Below are positions 16,575-24,128 of a stretch of DNA of 44,053 nucleotides, piece after piece (within the stretch, counting starts at the first letter, position 1; each line of letters begins with the position of its first letter). The notes beneath the pieces were generated by a model. That model had not been told where the DNA came from. It saw only the letters and a program-made list of their open reading frames with translations, and did no database searches. The translations under genes and the position numbers were made by a program. Source of the stretch: Azohydromonas lata NBRC 102462 (lineage in GTDB: Bacteria; Pseudomonadota; Gammaproteobacteria; Burkholderiales; Burkholderiaceae_C); NCBI RefSeq assembly GCF_001571085.1, contig NZ_BCTC01000055.1, positions 1-44,053 on the forward strand, given 5' to 3'.

Positions 16575-17400
16575 CGCGGCGTGCCATGTCGACGAGGTCG
16601 GCCATCGTGGGGTTGTGCGCCAGCATGCCGCCGTCGGCGATGTAGGTCTGCCCGTTGATGTAGCGCGCTTCAGCGGAGGCCAGGAAGCACACCAGCGCGG
16701 CGATGTCCTCGGGCTCGCCGAACTCCGGCACCAGCAGGTGGCGCTGCATGACCTCGATCACGGAGGCCGCGGCACCCCGGGTGCCGGGCGTGAGCACCAA
16801 CCCAGGTGCCACGGCGTTGCAGCGGATGCCCTGCTTGCCGTGGTGCGTGGCGATCTGGCGTGTCAGGCCGATGATGGCGGCCTTGGACACGCTGTAGGCC
16901 ATGCGCGTGACGTCGCCTGCGAAGCCGCCGGTGGAGGCGGTGTTGACGATGGCGCCGCCGCCTTGCGCGATCATGGTCGGCAAAGCGTACTTGCAGCCGG
17001 CCAAGTAGCCGCGCAGGTTGACCGCCATCACGTGGTCCCAGACCTCGAACTCGATGTCGATGGCGTTGTTGTCGCGCTTGTGGATATCCGGCGCGCTGAG
17101 CGCGGCGTTGTTGTGCAGCACGTCCAGGCGGCCCAGGCGCTCGACCGTGCCGAGCACGAGGCGCTCGATGCTTTTGACGTCCGCGGCATCGAACACCTGG
17201 GCGCTGGCTGCAGGGCCCAGCTCGGCGGCCAGGGCCTGCGCGCGCTCCTCGTTGACGTCGGCGATCACGACCGTCGCGCCTTCGGCCACCAGGCGGCGGC
17301 AGGTGGCTTCGCCGATGCCCGAGGCGCCACCGGTGACGATGGCGACCTGACCGTTGAAGCGACCGGGATGCGGGCCGGGCAGGCTTGAAGCGGGGCTCAT
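16567..17400 (-). CDS. Short-chain dehydrogenase/reductase (SDR)
   Basis: 277-residue classical SDR, an NAD(P)-dependent alcohol/ketone oxidoreductase. The cofactor motif TGGASGIG (about residues 23-30), the NNAA strand, the Ser in NTASTGGFAG and the active-site YSVSK are all intact. IADVNEE after the second strand ends in Asp, which favours NAD over NADP. The ATG overlaps the stop of the upstream SnoaL-like gene as ATGA. It closely resembles the SDR at 37761-38588 in overall layout (a long DNNAIDIEFEVWD-like insertion and a C-terminal ...HNPTMADL tail), so the two are probably paralogs acting on related hydroxyl groups. A hydroxysteroid- or terpene-alcohol-type substrate is inferred from context. 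Confidence 0.9.
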   Translation of the reverse strand: MSPASSLPGPHPGRFNGQVAIVTGGASGIGEATCRRLVAEGATVVIADVNEERAQALAAELGPAASAQVFDAADVKSIERLVLGTVERLGRLDVLHNNAALSAPDIHKRDNNAIDIEFEVWDHVMAVNLRGYLAGCKYALPTMIAQGGGAIVNTASTGGFAGDVTRMAYSVSKAAIIGLTRQIATHHGKQGIRCNAVAPGLVLTPGTRGAAASVIEVMQRHLLVPEFGEPEDIAALVCFLASAEARYINGQTYIADGGMLAHNPTMADLVDMARRGG

Positions 17401-17819
17401 GCCGACACCTCCTTGGCGGCGGCGAAGCCGCGGAATTGATCGAGCTCGAGCGCACCAGGTGCGGGCGGCTTGAGGAAATAGCGCACGTACAGCGCGCCGG
17501 GCTCGAAGCGGTAGGTCTCGATGCTCTCGATGGCCAGGTCGGTGCCGACGATGCAATTGCGGTGGTGCACGGCAGCCTCGTTGCCGTTGACGATGGTCGC
17601 CACCACGTCGAGCGTGATCTGGTGGTTGTGCTTGTCGTACATCTCCTCGATGACGAACCAGCCGTCGGCCTGTTCGTCGCGGCCGACGTACTCGATTTCC
17701 AGCCGCTGCGGTGCCATCTCGCGGTAGAGGGCCAGGAAGCCAGCCTTGTCATGTGCGTTCCAGCAGGCGACCTGGCCGAGCATGAAGCGCTCGACCGCTG
17801 CGGGGTCCACGGTGTGCAT
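17397..17819 (-). CDS. SnoaL-like (nuclear transport factor 2 fold) protein, copy A
   Basis: 140-residue protein with the NTF2-like cone fold used by ketosteroid isomerase, SnoaL cyclases and dehydratases. Visible: an N-terminal helix FMLGQVACWNAHDKAGFLALY, EIEYVGRDEQADGW, the strand VVATIVNGNEAAVHHRN, and IESIETYRFEPGALYVRYFL, in which IETYRF sits where ketosteroid isomerase has its catalytic Asp segment. The ATG at 17819 has GGAG eight bases upstream and is preferred over an earlier frame opening at 17894. The stop overlaps the SDR start. It is one of three related copies in this operon. Likely role is isomerisation, hydration/dehydration or cyclisation of a pathway intermediate. The reaction is not known. 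Confidence 0.82.
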   Translation of the reverse strand: MHTVDPAAVERFMLGQVACWNAHDKAGFLALYREMAPQRLEIEYVGRDEQADGWFVIEEMYDKHNHQITLDVVATIVNGNEAAVHHRNCIVGTDLAIESIETYRFEPGALYVRYFLKPPAPGALELDQFRGFAAAKEVSA

Positions 17820-17847
17820 GGGGGTGTCTCCAGGAAAGGGGCTGCCC

Positions 17848-18852
17848 TCAGGCGTCGTGCCAGAGGTCGGGTAGCCCGGGATTGGTGGCGGCAATGAACT
17901 TTTGCAGTTGCAGCTTCAGCAGCGCGCCCTCGTCGTAGCCGAAGCGCGCCAGCAGCTCGGCTTCGTGCGCCTTGGCCGCAGCCAGCAGGTGCAGCGAGCG
18001 GTCACGGCCGTCAGGGGTCAGGGTGTAGCGGGCGGTAGACGAGGGATCGCTGCCGGTGGCCGTGACCCAGCCCTGAGCCCGCAGGGATCGCAGTACGGGC
18101 TCCACGGGGCCGTCCAGCACGTAGCCCAGCGCCGCCTCCAACTCGGCGACACCGACGCCGTCGCGCACGGTCAGGGCCGCGACGATGACCCACTGGTGCT
18201 CATCGAGGCCGGCCGCGGCGGCACGCTCGCGCATTTCCAGGTGGCACTGGAAGTAGGCACGGCCCAGCAGGTAGCCCAGCAGGTCTTCGCCCAAGCCCCC
18301 GGCCACGCGGGCGCTGCGGGCTTGCGGCAACTGCGGGTCACGCCGCGCGGCCAGCGCGTAGCGCCCGGCATGGAAAACCAGCGGCGCGCGCTCGGCCCGA
18401 TCGAAGGCGAGCACCTCACCCACAAAGATCAGGTGGTCGCCGCCCTCGTGCTGGAAAGCCGTGCGGCACTGGAAGCGTGCCGCACAGCCTTCGAGCAGCG
18501 GTACGCCCCCGAGACCGTCCTCCATCGCCAGTCCGGCGAACTTGTCCGTGCCCGAGCGCGCAAAGCTCGTGGACAACGCCTCCTGATCCGCGGCGAGCAC
18601 GTGCACCGCCCAGTGCTGGGCCTGTGCGAACACCGGCAGGCTCAGCGACTTGCGTGCCAGGCTCCACAGCACCATCGGCGGCTCCAGGGAAACCGAGTTG
18701 AAGCTGTTGGCCGTGAGCCCGACGGGCGTGCCATCGGCCGCCCGCGCGGTGATGACGGTCACGCCGGTGGCGAAGCTCCCCAGCGCGGCACGGAACGCCC
18801 GCGGGTCCAGCGCAGGGGCGGTGGGCTGCTCCACGGGAGCGACCGCGTTCAC
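17848..18852 (-). CDS. Flavin reductase fused to a C-terminal MarR-like winged-helix domain
   Basis: 334-residue protein with two parts. Residues about 15-170 form a flavin reductase domain of the HpaC type (FRAALGSFATGVTVITARAADGTPVGLTANSFNSVSLEPPMVLWSL... ), which reduces FMN/FAD with NAD(P)H for a partner monooxygenase. Residues about 195-334 resemble a MarR winged helix (LDEHQWVIVAALTVRDGVGVAELEAAL, VEPVLRSLRAQGWVTATG, TLTPDGRDRSLHLLAAA). This architecture is known from the C1 reductase of Acinetobacter p-hydroxyphenylacetate hydroxylase, where the MarR-like domain binds substrate and gates the reductase. The GTG start overlaps the upstream SnoaL-like stop (GTGA). Its natural partner is the acyl-CoA-dehydrogenase-fold monooxygenase that begins the same operon at 27796. 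The gating ligand is presumably the operon's substrate. Confidence 0.88.
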   Translation of the reverse strand: MNAVAPVEQPTAPALDPRAFRAALGSFATGVTVITARAADGTPVGLTANSFNSVSLEPPMVLWSLARKSLSLPVFAQAQHWAVHVLAADQEALSTSFARSGTDKFAGLAMEDGLGGVPLLEGCAARFQCRTAFQHEGGDHLIFVGEVLAFDRAERAPLVFHAGRYALAARRDPQLPQARSARVAGGLGEDLLGYLLGRAYFQCHLEMRERAAAAGLDEHQWVIVAALTVRDGVGVAELEAALGYVLDGPVEPVLRSLRAQGWVTATGSDPSSTARYTLTPDGRDRSLHLLAAAKAHEAELLARFGYDEGALLKLQLQKFIAATNPGLPDLWHDA

Positions 18853-19199
18853 GGCTGGCGCACGAAGTAGCGCACCGACAGCCGCCCGGCGTCGAAGCGG
18901 TAGAGCTCGATGGTCTCGATGGCCGTCGAGGTGCCGCGCAGCCGGTTGCGGTTGTGGCAGGCCGCCTCGTTGCCGTTGACGACGGCGGCGACCTCCTCGA
19001 TCTCGATGCGTGCGCTCTGTTGCGCCCACATGCCCTCGAGCACGGCCCAGCCGTCGGCGGCCGGGCCGCGACCCACGTACTCGATCTCCAGGCCCTCTGG
19101 CGCAGCCGTGCGGTAGGCCGCAAGGAACGCCGCCTTGTCGCCGGCGTTCCAGGCCTTGACCTGCGCGTGCAGGAAACCCTCGATGGCTCGGGCGTCCAT
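18849..19199 (-). CDS. SnoaL-like (nuclear transport factor 2 fold) protein, copy B
   Basis: 116-residue NTF2-like protein, paralogous to copy A. Shared landmarks: FLHAQVKAWNAGDKAAFLAAY, LEIEYVGRGPAADGW, VAAVVNGNEAACHNRN, and the C-terminal IETIELYRFDAGRLSVRYFV. The distance from the Trp to VNG is 22 residues in both copies. The ATG at 19199 follows a GGAGG motif ten bases upstream. It starts 5 bp after the lipocalin-like gene and its stop overlaps the flavin reductase start. A small single-domain enzyme or binding protein of the pathway is likely; copies A and B may form a heteromer, as some NTF2-fold hydratases do, but that is only inference. Confidence 0.82.
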   Translation of the reverse strand: MDARAIEGFLHAQVKAWNAGDKAAFLAAYRTAAPEGLEIEYVGRGPAADGWAVLEGMWAQQSARIEIEEVAAVVNGNEAACHNRNRLRGTSTAIETIELYRFDAGRLSVRYFVRQP

Positions 19200-19204
19200 G
19201 CTGT

Positions 19205-20236
19205 TCAGGCCTCCTGGCCACGCACGTTGCGCGCGCTGCCGTTGCGCTTGTCGCTCTCGCCCCAGGCCATCCAGCGGTCGGGCTCGCGCGTGTCGCCCAC
19301 GCGGCGCCAGCGGCCTTCCTGCTGTGCGGTGATGGGAAAGCCACCAACAAAGTCGATCATCTCGCCCTTGGGGTCGGGCACGAACTCCCATTCCTCCTGG
19401 CCCTCGAGCACGATGCGTGCGTCCTGGGCGAACCAGCTGCCGTCCTTGTGCCGCACCGTGCCTTCGATGTCGGTGGTGCACCGGATCTCGCCCTTCTCGT
19501 TCTGGAAGATGGCGTAGCCGAGGTTGTCGTGCCCGACCATGAACGAGCCGGCATCCCAGGTGCCGTCCTTGTAGATGGTGGCGAAGCTCCACCAGATGAC
19601 GTGCATCTTGTGGTTGACCACCAGGTCCTTGCTCATGTGGATGGCGCCGCCCTCCGCCATCCAGGCCTGGTCCAGCGCGATGACGCCCTTGACCTTGCGG
19701 CCTTCGCAGGTGCCTGCCACGTCGTAGAGCTGCGAGACGTAGAAGGTGCCCCAGTCCACGCCGGGCAGATACCACTGCATGCCGTTGCCGATGAGCTTGC
19801 CATGCAGGTCAAAGAGGCCCTCTTCGCGCCAGCTGAAGGCGCTGCCCGAGGCGGTCAGGCGCCAGGGCTGGCCTGGCTCGCCTTCCAGGCTGGCCCACCA
19901 GGCGGTGTCGTTGTCCAGCCCGCGCGCCGGGAACATGGTCAGCGCGCGCGGCGCGATCTTCTCCTTGTCGACGCGGATGTGCTTGTTGTCCAGCCGCGTG
20001 CTCTGGTAAATGAACTTGGTGGGGTTGGGCGTGCTGCCGGGCGCGTTGAGGGCGCGCACCATCGAGTAGATGTGCCCCTCCTCGTCACGCACGCTGCCGA
20101 AGGGCATGTGCTTGGTGAGCCTGAGGCCGAAGTGGTCGCGCAGGTCGGCAAGCTTGGCGCCGCTGACCTTCTGCGGGCCCACCAGGCACTGGTAGGCGAA
20201 GTCGGCGCGCTCGGGGACGTTCGTGAAGTGACGCAT
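19205..20236 (-). CDS. Uncharacterised protein, possibly CrtC/AttH lipocalin-like
   Basis: 343-residue protein without signal peptide or membrane segments. It is rich in Trp, Gly and aromatic residues in strand-like patterns, for example MQWYLPGVDWGTFYVSQLYDVAG, VKGVIALDQAWMAEGG, VIWWSFATIYKDGTWDAGSFMVGH and EEWEFVPDP. This resembles the double-lipocalin fold of carotenoid 1,2-hydratase (CrtC) and AttH proteins, which handle hydrophobic isoprenoids, but no catalytic signature is certain. The ATG has AGGA eight bases upstream. It sits between the P450 (58 bp gap) and SnoaL copy B (5 bp gap), so it clearly belongs to the pathway. A role in binding, hydrating or presenting the lipophilic substrate is plausible. 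Confidence 0.6.
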   Translation of the reverse strand: MRHFTNVPERADFAYQCLVGPQKVSGAKLADLRDHFGLRLTKHMPFGSVRDEEGHIYSMVRALNAPGSTPNPTKFIYQSTRLDNKHIRVDKEKIAPRALTMFPARGLDNDTAWWASLEGEPGQPWRLTASGSAFSWREEGLFDLHGKLIGNGMQWYLPGVDWGTFYVSQLYDVAGTCEGRKVKGVIALDQAWMAEGGAIHMSKDLVVNHKMHVIWWSFATIYKDGTWDAGSFMVGHDNLGYAIFQNEKGEIRCTTDIEGTVRHKDGSWFAQDARIVLEGQEEWEFVPDPKGEMIDFVGGFPITAQQEGRWRRVGDTREPDRWMAWGESDKRNGSARNVRGQEA

Positions 20237-20293
20237 GGGTCGTGTCCTGTCCGTGTTGCTGTCGTACGGTCGGTCGCGGATCGGGCCGCGGGC

Positions 20294-21574
20294 TCAATCC
20301 CAGATCACGTGCACGCTCTTGGCGCCACGCAGGTGCGCGCCCTCGATCCTGGGCGAGGGCTGCTCAGGGTCCAGGCGCAGGTTCGGGCACAGGTCAAGCA
20401 GCGCGTTGATGGCACACAGCAACTCGAGCTTCGCCACGAACTGGCCGATGCACATGTGCGGCCCGAAGCCGAAGCCAAACGACGGCTTCTGCCGACGGTC
20501 GATGTCGAACACGTCGGGGTTCTCGAACACGCTCGGGTCACGGTTGGCCGCGGCCACCATGCACTGCACGAACGAGCCCTTGGGAATGGTGACGCCGCCG
20601 ATCTCGACGTCCTCGGCGGTTTCGCGCACCTTGAAGGTGGACGACGGCTCGAAGCGCACCGCCTCGTCGATGAGCTTGGGCACCAGCGTGCGGTCGCTGC
20701 GCACGCGCTCGACCAGGCCCGGCACCGTGAGCAGGAACGTCATCGCCGCGCTGAAGGTGCGCGTGGTCGTCTCACCGGCGGCGGGCAGCAGCGAGCGGGC
20801 GAAGGTGGCGACCTCGTGGTCGTCGAGCTTGTGGCCCTCGTACTCGGCGTTGATGAGCCGGCTGATGAGGTCGTCACCCTTGGCGCCCTCGGCGCGGCGC
20901 TGCTTGACCTGCACCATCAGTGCGTCGTACAGGCTCTTGACCGACTGGGCGGCGATCTTGCGGCCTTCCTCGGCCTTGGCCTTGTCAAGCTGGTTGGCAG
21001 CCAGCATCGACAGCGCCCACGCGGCGTACTGGTTGTACTCGTCGGCGTCGTTCTCGGGGAAGCCGACCAGCGCATACATCACCCGCACCGGGAAGTGCAG
21101 GCCCATGTCCATGAGGTCGGCCTTCTTCTTCGGCAGCATCGGCAGCACGAAGTCCTCGCGCACCACGCGATCGATCTTGGGGCGCCACTTGTTCACGTTG
21201 TCCGGCATGAAGGCCGGCTGCAGCAGCGCACGCACGTGGCGGTGCGCCTCGCCGTCCATGCCCAGGATCATCAGCCCGTCCCAGACCTTGCCCATGCCCT
21301 CGAGGATGAAGCTGCTGGTGAAGCGCTTGGCGTCCTTGAGCACGTTCATCACGTCCTGGTACTTGAACACCGCGTAGGTCGGCCTGGTGCCGGCCTGCAA
21401 CCCGGCGTTGGTCGGCACGCCGAGGAACTTGGCGATGTAGTCGCCTTCGTAGACAGGCGTCGTTTCGCGCATCTGGCGGCACGCGCCGTAGAGGTCGTCG
21501 GTCAAGCCGCGGTAGGTGTCGGACACGCTGGCGTAGGCCTGCTCCAGCTTTTCAGCGTTCGATACGTTGCTCAT
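20294..21574 (-). CDS. Cytochrome P450
   Basis: 426-residue soluble bacterial P450. The I-helix motif is LLPAAGETTTRT (AGxxT oxygen-activation segment), the K-helix ExxR is EAVRFEPSS, and the heme loop FGFGFGPHMCIGQFVAKLEL puts the axial thiolate at Cys375. All residues needed for monooxygenation are present. A strong ribosome site (GGAG, six bases before ATG) supports the start. Being soluble and unfused, it needs a ferredoxin and a reductase; candidates are at 28173-28496 and 39385-40623, in neighbouring operons that carry the same putative operator. Likely reaction is hydroxylation of a hydrophobic substrate or its CoA ester. The subfamily cannot be assigned without a search. Confidence 0.95.
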   Translation of the reverse strand: MSNVSNAEKLEQAYASVSDTYRGLTDDLYGACRQMRETTPVYEGDYIAKFLGVPTNAGLQAGTRPTYAVFKYQDVMNVLKDAKRFTSSFILEGMGKVWDGLMILGMDGEAHRHVRALLQPAFMPDNVNKWRPKIDRVVREDFVLPMLPKKKADLMDMGLHFPVRVMYALVGFPENDADEYNQYAAWALSMLAANQLDKAKAEEGRKIAAQSVKSLYDALMVQVKQRRAEGAKGDDLISRLINAEYEGHKLDDHEVATFARSLLPAAGETTTRTFSAAMTFLLTVPGLVERVRSDRTLVPKLIDEAVRFEPSSTFKVRETAEDVEIGGVTIPKGSFVQCMVAAANRDPSVFENPDVFDIDRRQKPSFGFGFGPHMCIGQFVAKLELLCAINALLDLCPNLRLDPEQPSPRIEGAHLRGAKSVHVIWD

Positions 21575-21607
21575 GATGGTCTCCAGTGGTTGTCTCAGGG
21601 TAAGAAC

Positions 21608-22912
21608 TCAAGTGGCCCGCACGGGCGTGCCGGCGGCGCAAGGCTCGTCCACGGCGGTGTCGAACCGCGGGTAGCGGCCCAGTGCCAGCAGCAGCAAGGG
21701 GCCGAAGAGGAAGCAGGCGATGCACACCAGCAGCAACGGTCCGTAGCCGCTGCCCGAGCGCAGCAGCGCCGCAAACAGGAAGGGCGCCGCGGCCGAGCCG
21801 ACCGTGGCCACGCCCAGGTGCACGCCGAAGACCTTGCCGTAGTCGCGCATCCCGAAGTAGCGGGCCACCAGGTAGGCCGCGATGTCGAACTCCGCACCCG
21901 AGCCTGCGCCTACCAAAGCGGTGCCCAGCATGAGCAGCGCCAGAGGTGTGCTGGCGTCGGCGTGCAGGAAAATGGCGCAGCCCAGTGCCGGCAGGCTCAG
22001 CGTGACGGCCGCCACGCCCGGCGCCCACAGGCGGTCCAACAGCACGCCCACCAGCAGCCGCCCGGCGATGAGCGCCGCGCCGAAGACACTGAAGACGGCA
22101 CCGGCCGCAGTCGCCGACAGACCCAGGTCACGCAGCAGCGGCACGGTGTTGGCCACCATGCCCACCACGCCCGCCACCACCAGCGCCAGCGCGACGTTGC
22201 ACAACCAGAACCGATGGCTGCGCACCGCCTGCGCAAAGCGCATCCCCGCCAGGGGCAACGCAGCCGCGGCGCCTGCCTGTGCCTGGGACCGGGTTGGCAG
22301 CGCACGCAGGGCCCAGGGCAGCGTCAGCAGCAAGGGCAGCAGGGCCAGCACCACGTAGCCGGCGCGCCAGTCCCACCGACCCACGGCCCAGGTGATGGCC
22401 GGGGGCAGCGCAGCCGCGGCCACGCCGGTGCCGCACAGCGCCAATGACAGCGCAAACCCGCGGTGGCGTTCGAACCAAAGGTTGACCCACTGGGTCCAGG
22501 TCACCGGGGTGGTCCCCAGGCCCAGGAAGGGCAGGAGAAAGTAGCCCAGGTAGAGCCAGCCAATGGAGCCTTGCAGCTGCGTCATGGCCAGCAGCCCCAG
22601 CGACAGCGCCAGCAGCGACACGGCGCTGATGCGGCGCATGCCATGGTGCGCATTGAGCCAGCCCACGGCGTTGACGGACAACGCCCCTCCTGCGGCAATG
22701 AAGCTGGAGGTGAGCTGCAGCTCGGCGCGTGTCCAGCCAAAGGCTTCCTGCAGTGGGACCACCAGCGCACCGAAGCTGTAGAGCAGCAGCGCGCTGACGC
22801 TGGTGCTTACACCGGCGAGGGCCATGAACAGCACGGGCCAGCCGCGCCGGATCTCGCCGTGCGGGCCGGCCGGCAGACCAGCTTGGCTGTGAGACGAGGC
22901 CACGGGCTTCAA
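21608..22912 (-). CDS. MFS transporter (OFA/monocarboxylate-type)
   Basis: 434-residue membrane protein with 12 predicted helices. Features such as GALVVPLQEAFGWTRAELQLTSSFIAAGG, TQWVNLWFERHRGFALSLALCGTGVAAA and GAGSGAEFDIAAYLVARYFGMRDYGKVFG are typical of the oxalate:formate antiporter/monocarboxylate branch of MFS, which often imports carboxylates of aromatic or terpenoid origin. The TTG start overlaps the SDR stop (TTGA); a GTG nine bases further in is a possible alternative. It lies between the SDR and P450 genes in the minus-strand operon. Import of an acidic substrate across the inner membrane is the likely job. Confidence 0.87.
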   Translation of the reverse strand: MKPVASSHSQAGLPAGPHGEIRRGWPVLFMALAGVSTSVSALLLYSFGALVVPLQEAFGWTRAELQLTSSFIAAGGALSVNAVGWLNAHHGMRRISAVSLLALSLGLLAMTQLQGSIGWLYLGYFLLPFLGLGTTPVTWTQWVNLWFERHRGFALSLALCGTGVAAAALPPAITWAVGRWDWRAGYVVLALLPLLLTLPWALRALPTRSQAQAGAAAALPLAGMRFAQAVRSHRFWLCNVALALVVAGVVGMVANTVPLLRDLGLSATAAGAVFSVFGAALIAGRLLVGVLLDRLWAPGVAAVTLSLPALGCAIFLHADASTPLALLMLGTALVGAGSGAEFDIAAYLVARYFGMRDYGKVFGVHLGVATVGSAAAPFLFAALLRSGSGYGPLLLVCIACFLFGPLLLLALGRYPRFDTAVDEPCAAGTPVRAT

Positions 22913-23691
22913 AGCTGGTCCTCGATGCCCGCGATGGGCGCCATCGTCGCGCCGCCGTCCACCAGCAGCGACGTGCCGGTGATGTAGGCCGCATCACTGG
23001 AGGCCAGGAACAGTACCGCCGCCGCGATCTCCGAGGGCAGGCCCGGGCGGGGCACGGGAAAGGGCCGGGCAATGCGGGCGCTGTAGTCGTCGCTCAGGTG
23101 CTCGCGCATGCGGTCGGAGGCAATCAACCCGGGCTCCACCACGTTGACCAGCACCCCCTGGTGACCCACCTCGTTGGCCAGGCCGCGCGCGAAGGCGTTC
23201 ATGTAGGCCTTGCTGGCCATGTAGGGAATCAGCCCCGGCGTGAAGCTGCGGTTGGCCGCGCCCGAGGAGATGTAGATCAGCCGCCCCTTGTCGCTTGCGC
23301 GCGAGAGCGCCGGCAGCGCATCACGGGCCAACCAGAACAGCGAGTGGATGTTGGCGTGGACCTGGCGGTCGAACGCAGACTCGTCCATGTCGGCCACCCG
23401 CCCCATCGCTGCATCGGCCGCACAGTGCACGGCGATGTCCAGGCCGCCAAAGGCCTCCACGGCTGCAGCCACCGTGGCACGCATGTCCTCGCGCACGCCG
23501 ATGTCGCCCACCGCAAGCACGGCCTCGCCACCGCGCTCCTGGATGGCCGCAAGCACAGCCTCGCCATGAGTGCGGGTACGCGCCGACACCAGCACACGCG
23601 CTCCTTCGGCGGCCAGCGCCTGTGCAATGGCGCGACCGATGCCACGGCCGGCACCAGTGACCAGCGCCGACTTGCCTTCGAATCGTTTCAC
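22909..23691 (-). CDS. Short-chain dehydrogenase/reductase (SDR)
   Basis: 260-residue classical SDR. TGAGRGIG binds the cofactor, the Ser in YISSGAANRS and the pair YMASK form the active site. VSARTR after the second strand, with Arg residues, favours NADP(H). In place of the usual NNAG it reads HCAA, a known variant. The GTG at 23691 is chosen because GGAGG lies eight bases upstream; an ATG at 23706 and a frame extending to 23829 are less likely, the latter because it overlaps the SnoaL copy C reading frame. This start also leaves a normal 19-bp gap after the restored stop of copy C. Its substrate is presumably a ketone or alcohol intermediate of the operon's pathway. Confidence 0.9.
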   Translation of the reverse strand: MKRFEGKSALVTGAGRGIGRAIAQALAAEGARVLVSARTRTHGEAVLAAIQERGGEAVLAVGDIGVREDMRATVAAAVEAFGGLDIAVHCAADAAMGRVADMDESAFDRQVHANIHSLFWLARDALPALSRASDKGRLIYISSGAANRSFTPGLIPYMASKAYMNAFARGLANEVGHQGVLVNVVEPGLIASDRMREHLSDDYSARIARPFPVPRPGLPSEIAAAVLFLASSDAAYITGTSLLVDGGATMAPIAGIEDQL

Positions 23692-23710
23692 GTTCGCTGC
23701 CTCCATGGAA

Positions 23711-24113
23711 TCAATGAAAGAACCGCGCGTGCAGCGCGCCGGCACGCAAGCTGTGGAGCTCGATGCCAGTGGAAAAGGTTTGCGGCCCTGGCCAGCGGCT
23801 GCGCAGGCAGCGTGCGGCTTCGGAGCCATTGACCAGACACTCCACCATCTGCAGTTGCAGTTGCAGTTGCAGTTGCCGGTTGCCGGTTGCAGGTGTCCGA
23901 CCGCGGCTCCACGTCATCCCAGGCCCCATCGCCGCTGGCCTGGTGCTTGCCGACGTACTCCAGCGTCACTCTCGCGTGGGCCATGCGGCGATACAGGCCC
24001 ATGAACGCCTGCCTGTGGCCCGTTTTCCAGTGCAAGACCTGGTCGAAAAGGGGGCTGCGGATACGCGATGCCTCGGGCGTGGGCTGGCTTGGTGGCTGGG
24101 TCACCTCGGTCAC
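23711..24113 (-). pseudogene. SnoaL-like protein copy C, frameshifted at a tandem repeat
   Basis: The N-terminal half (FDQVLHWKTGHRQAFMGLYRRM, VTLEYVGKHQASGDGAWDDVE) and the C-terminal half (MVECLVNGSEAARCLRS, then STGIELHSLRAGALHARFFH) both match SnoaL copies A and B, but they lie in different frames. The switch falls in a repeat array at 23850-23894. Deleting one 7-bp unit joins the halves into a 131-residue protein with stop at 23711, matching paralog length apart from four extra residues (two additional Leu-Gln pairs). As read, translation continues in the wrong frame to a stop at 23688. The start is a GTG at 24113 or, with better ribosome-site spacing, at 24104. Either a recent pseudogene, a phase-variable gene or a sequence error. 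Confidence 0.8.
23850..23894. repeat. Compound tandem repeat: four 6-bp and three 7-bp units
   Basis: Plus-strand reading is TGCAGT repeated four times (23850-23873), TGCCGGT twice (23874-23887), then TGCAGGT (23888-23894). In the coding (minus) strand the hexamers encode Leu-Gln repeats in the restored frame. The heptamers are not multiples of three, so each gain or loss shifts the frame of the overlying SnoaL-like gene. Confidence 0.93.
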
Positions 24114-24128
24114 CTCGAAATGGACAGC

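Noticed and set aside
19448-22447. 999-residue open frame on the plus strand
   Set aside because: It runs antisense to the lipocalin-like, P450 and MFS genes, whose families are clearly recognisable. Long antisense frames are common in GC-rich DNA, and its sequence is low-complexity His/Gln/Arg.
23688-24113. Intact 141-residue gene reading through the repeat
   Set aside because: After the repeat this frame loses all similarity to the SnoaL paralogs and overlaps the SDR start, while the alternative frame continues the paralog match exactly. It is treated as a frameshifted gene.
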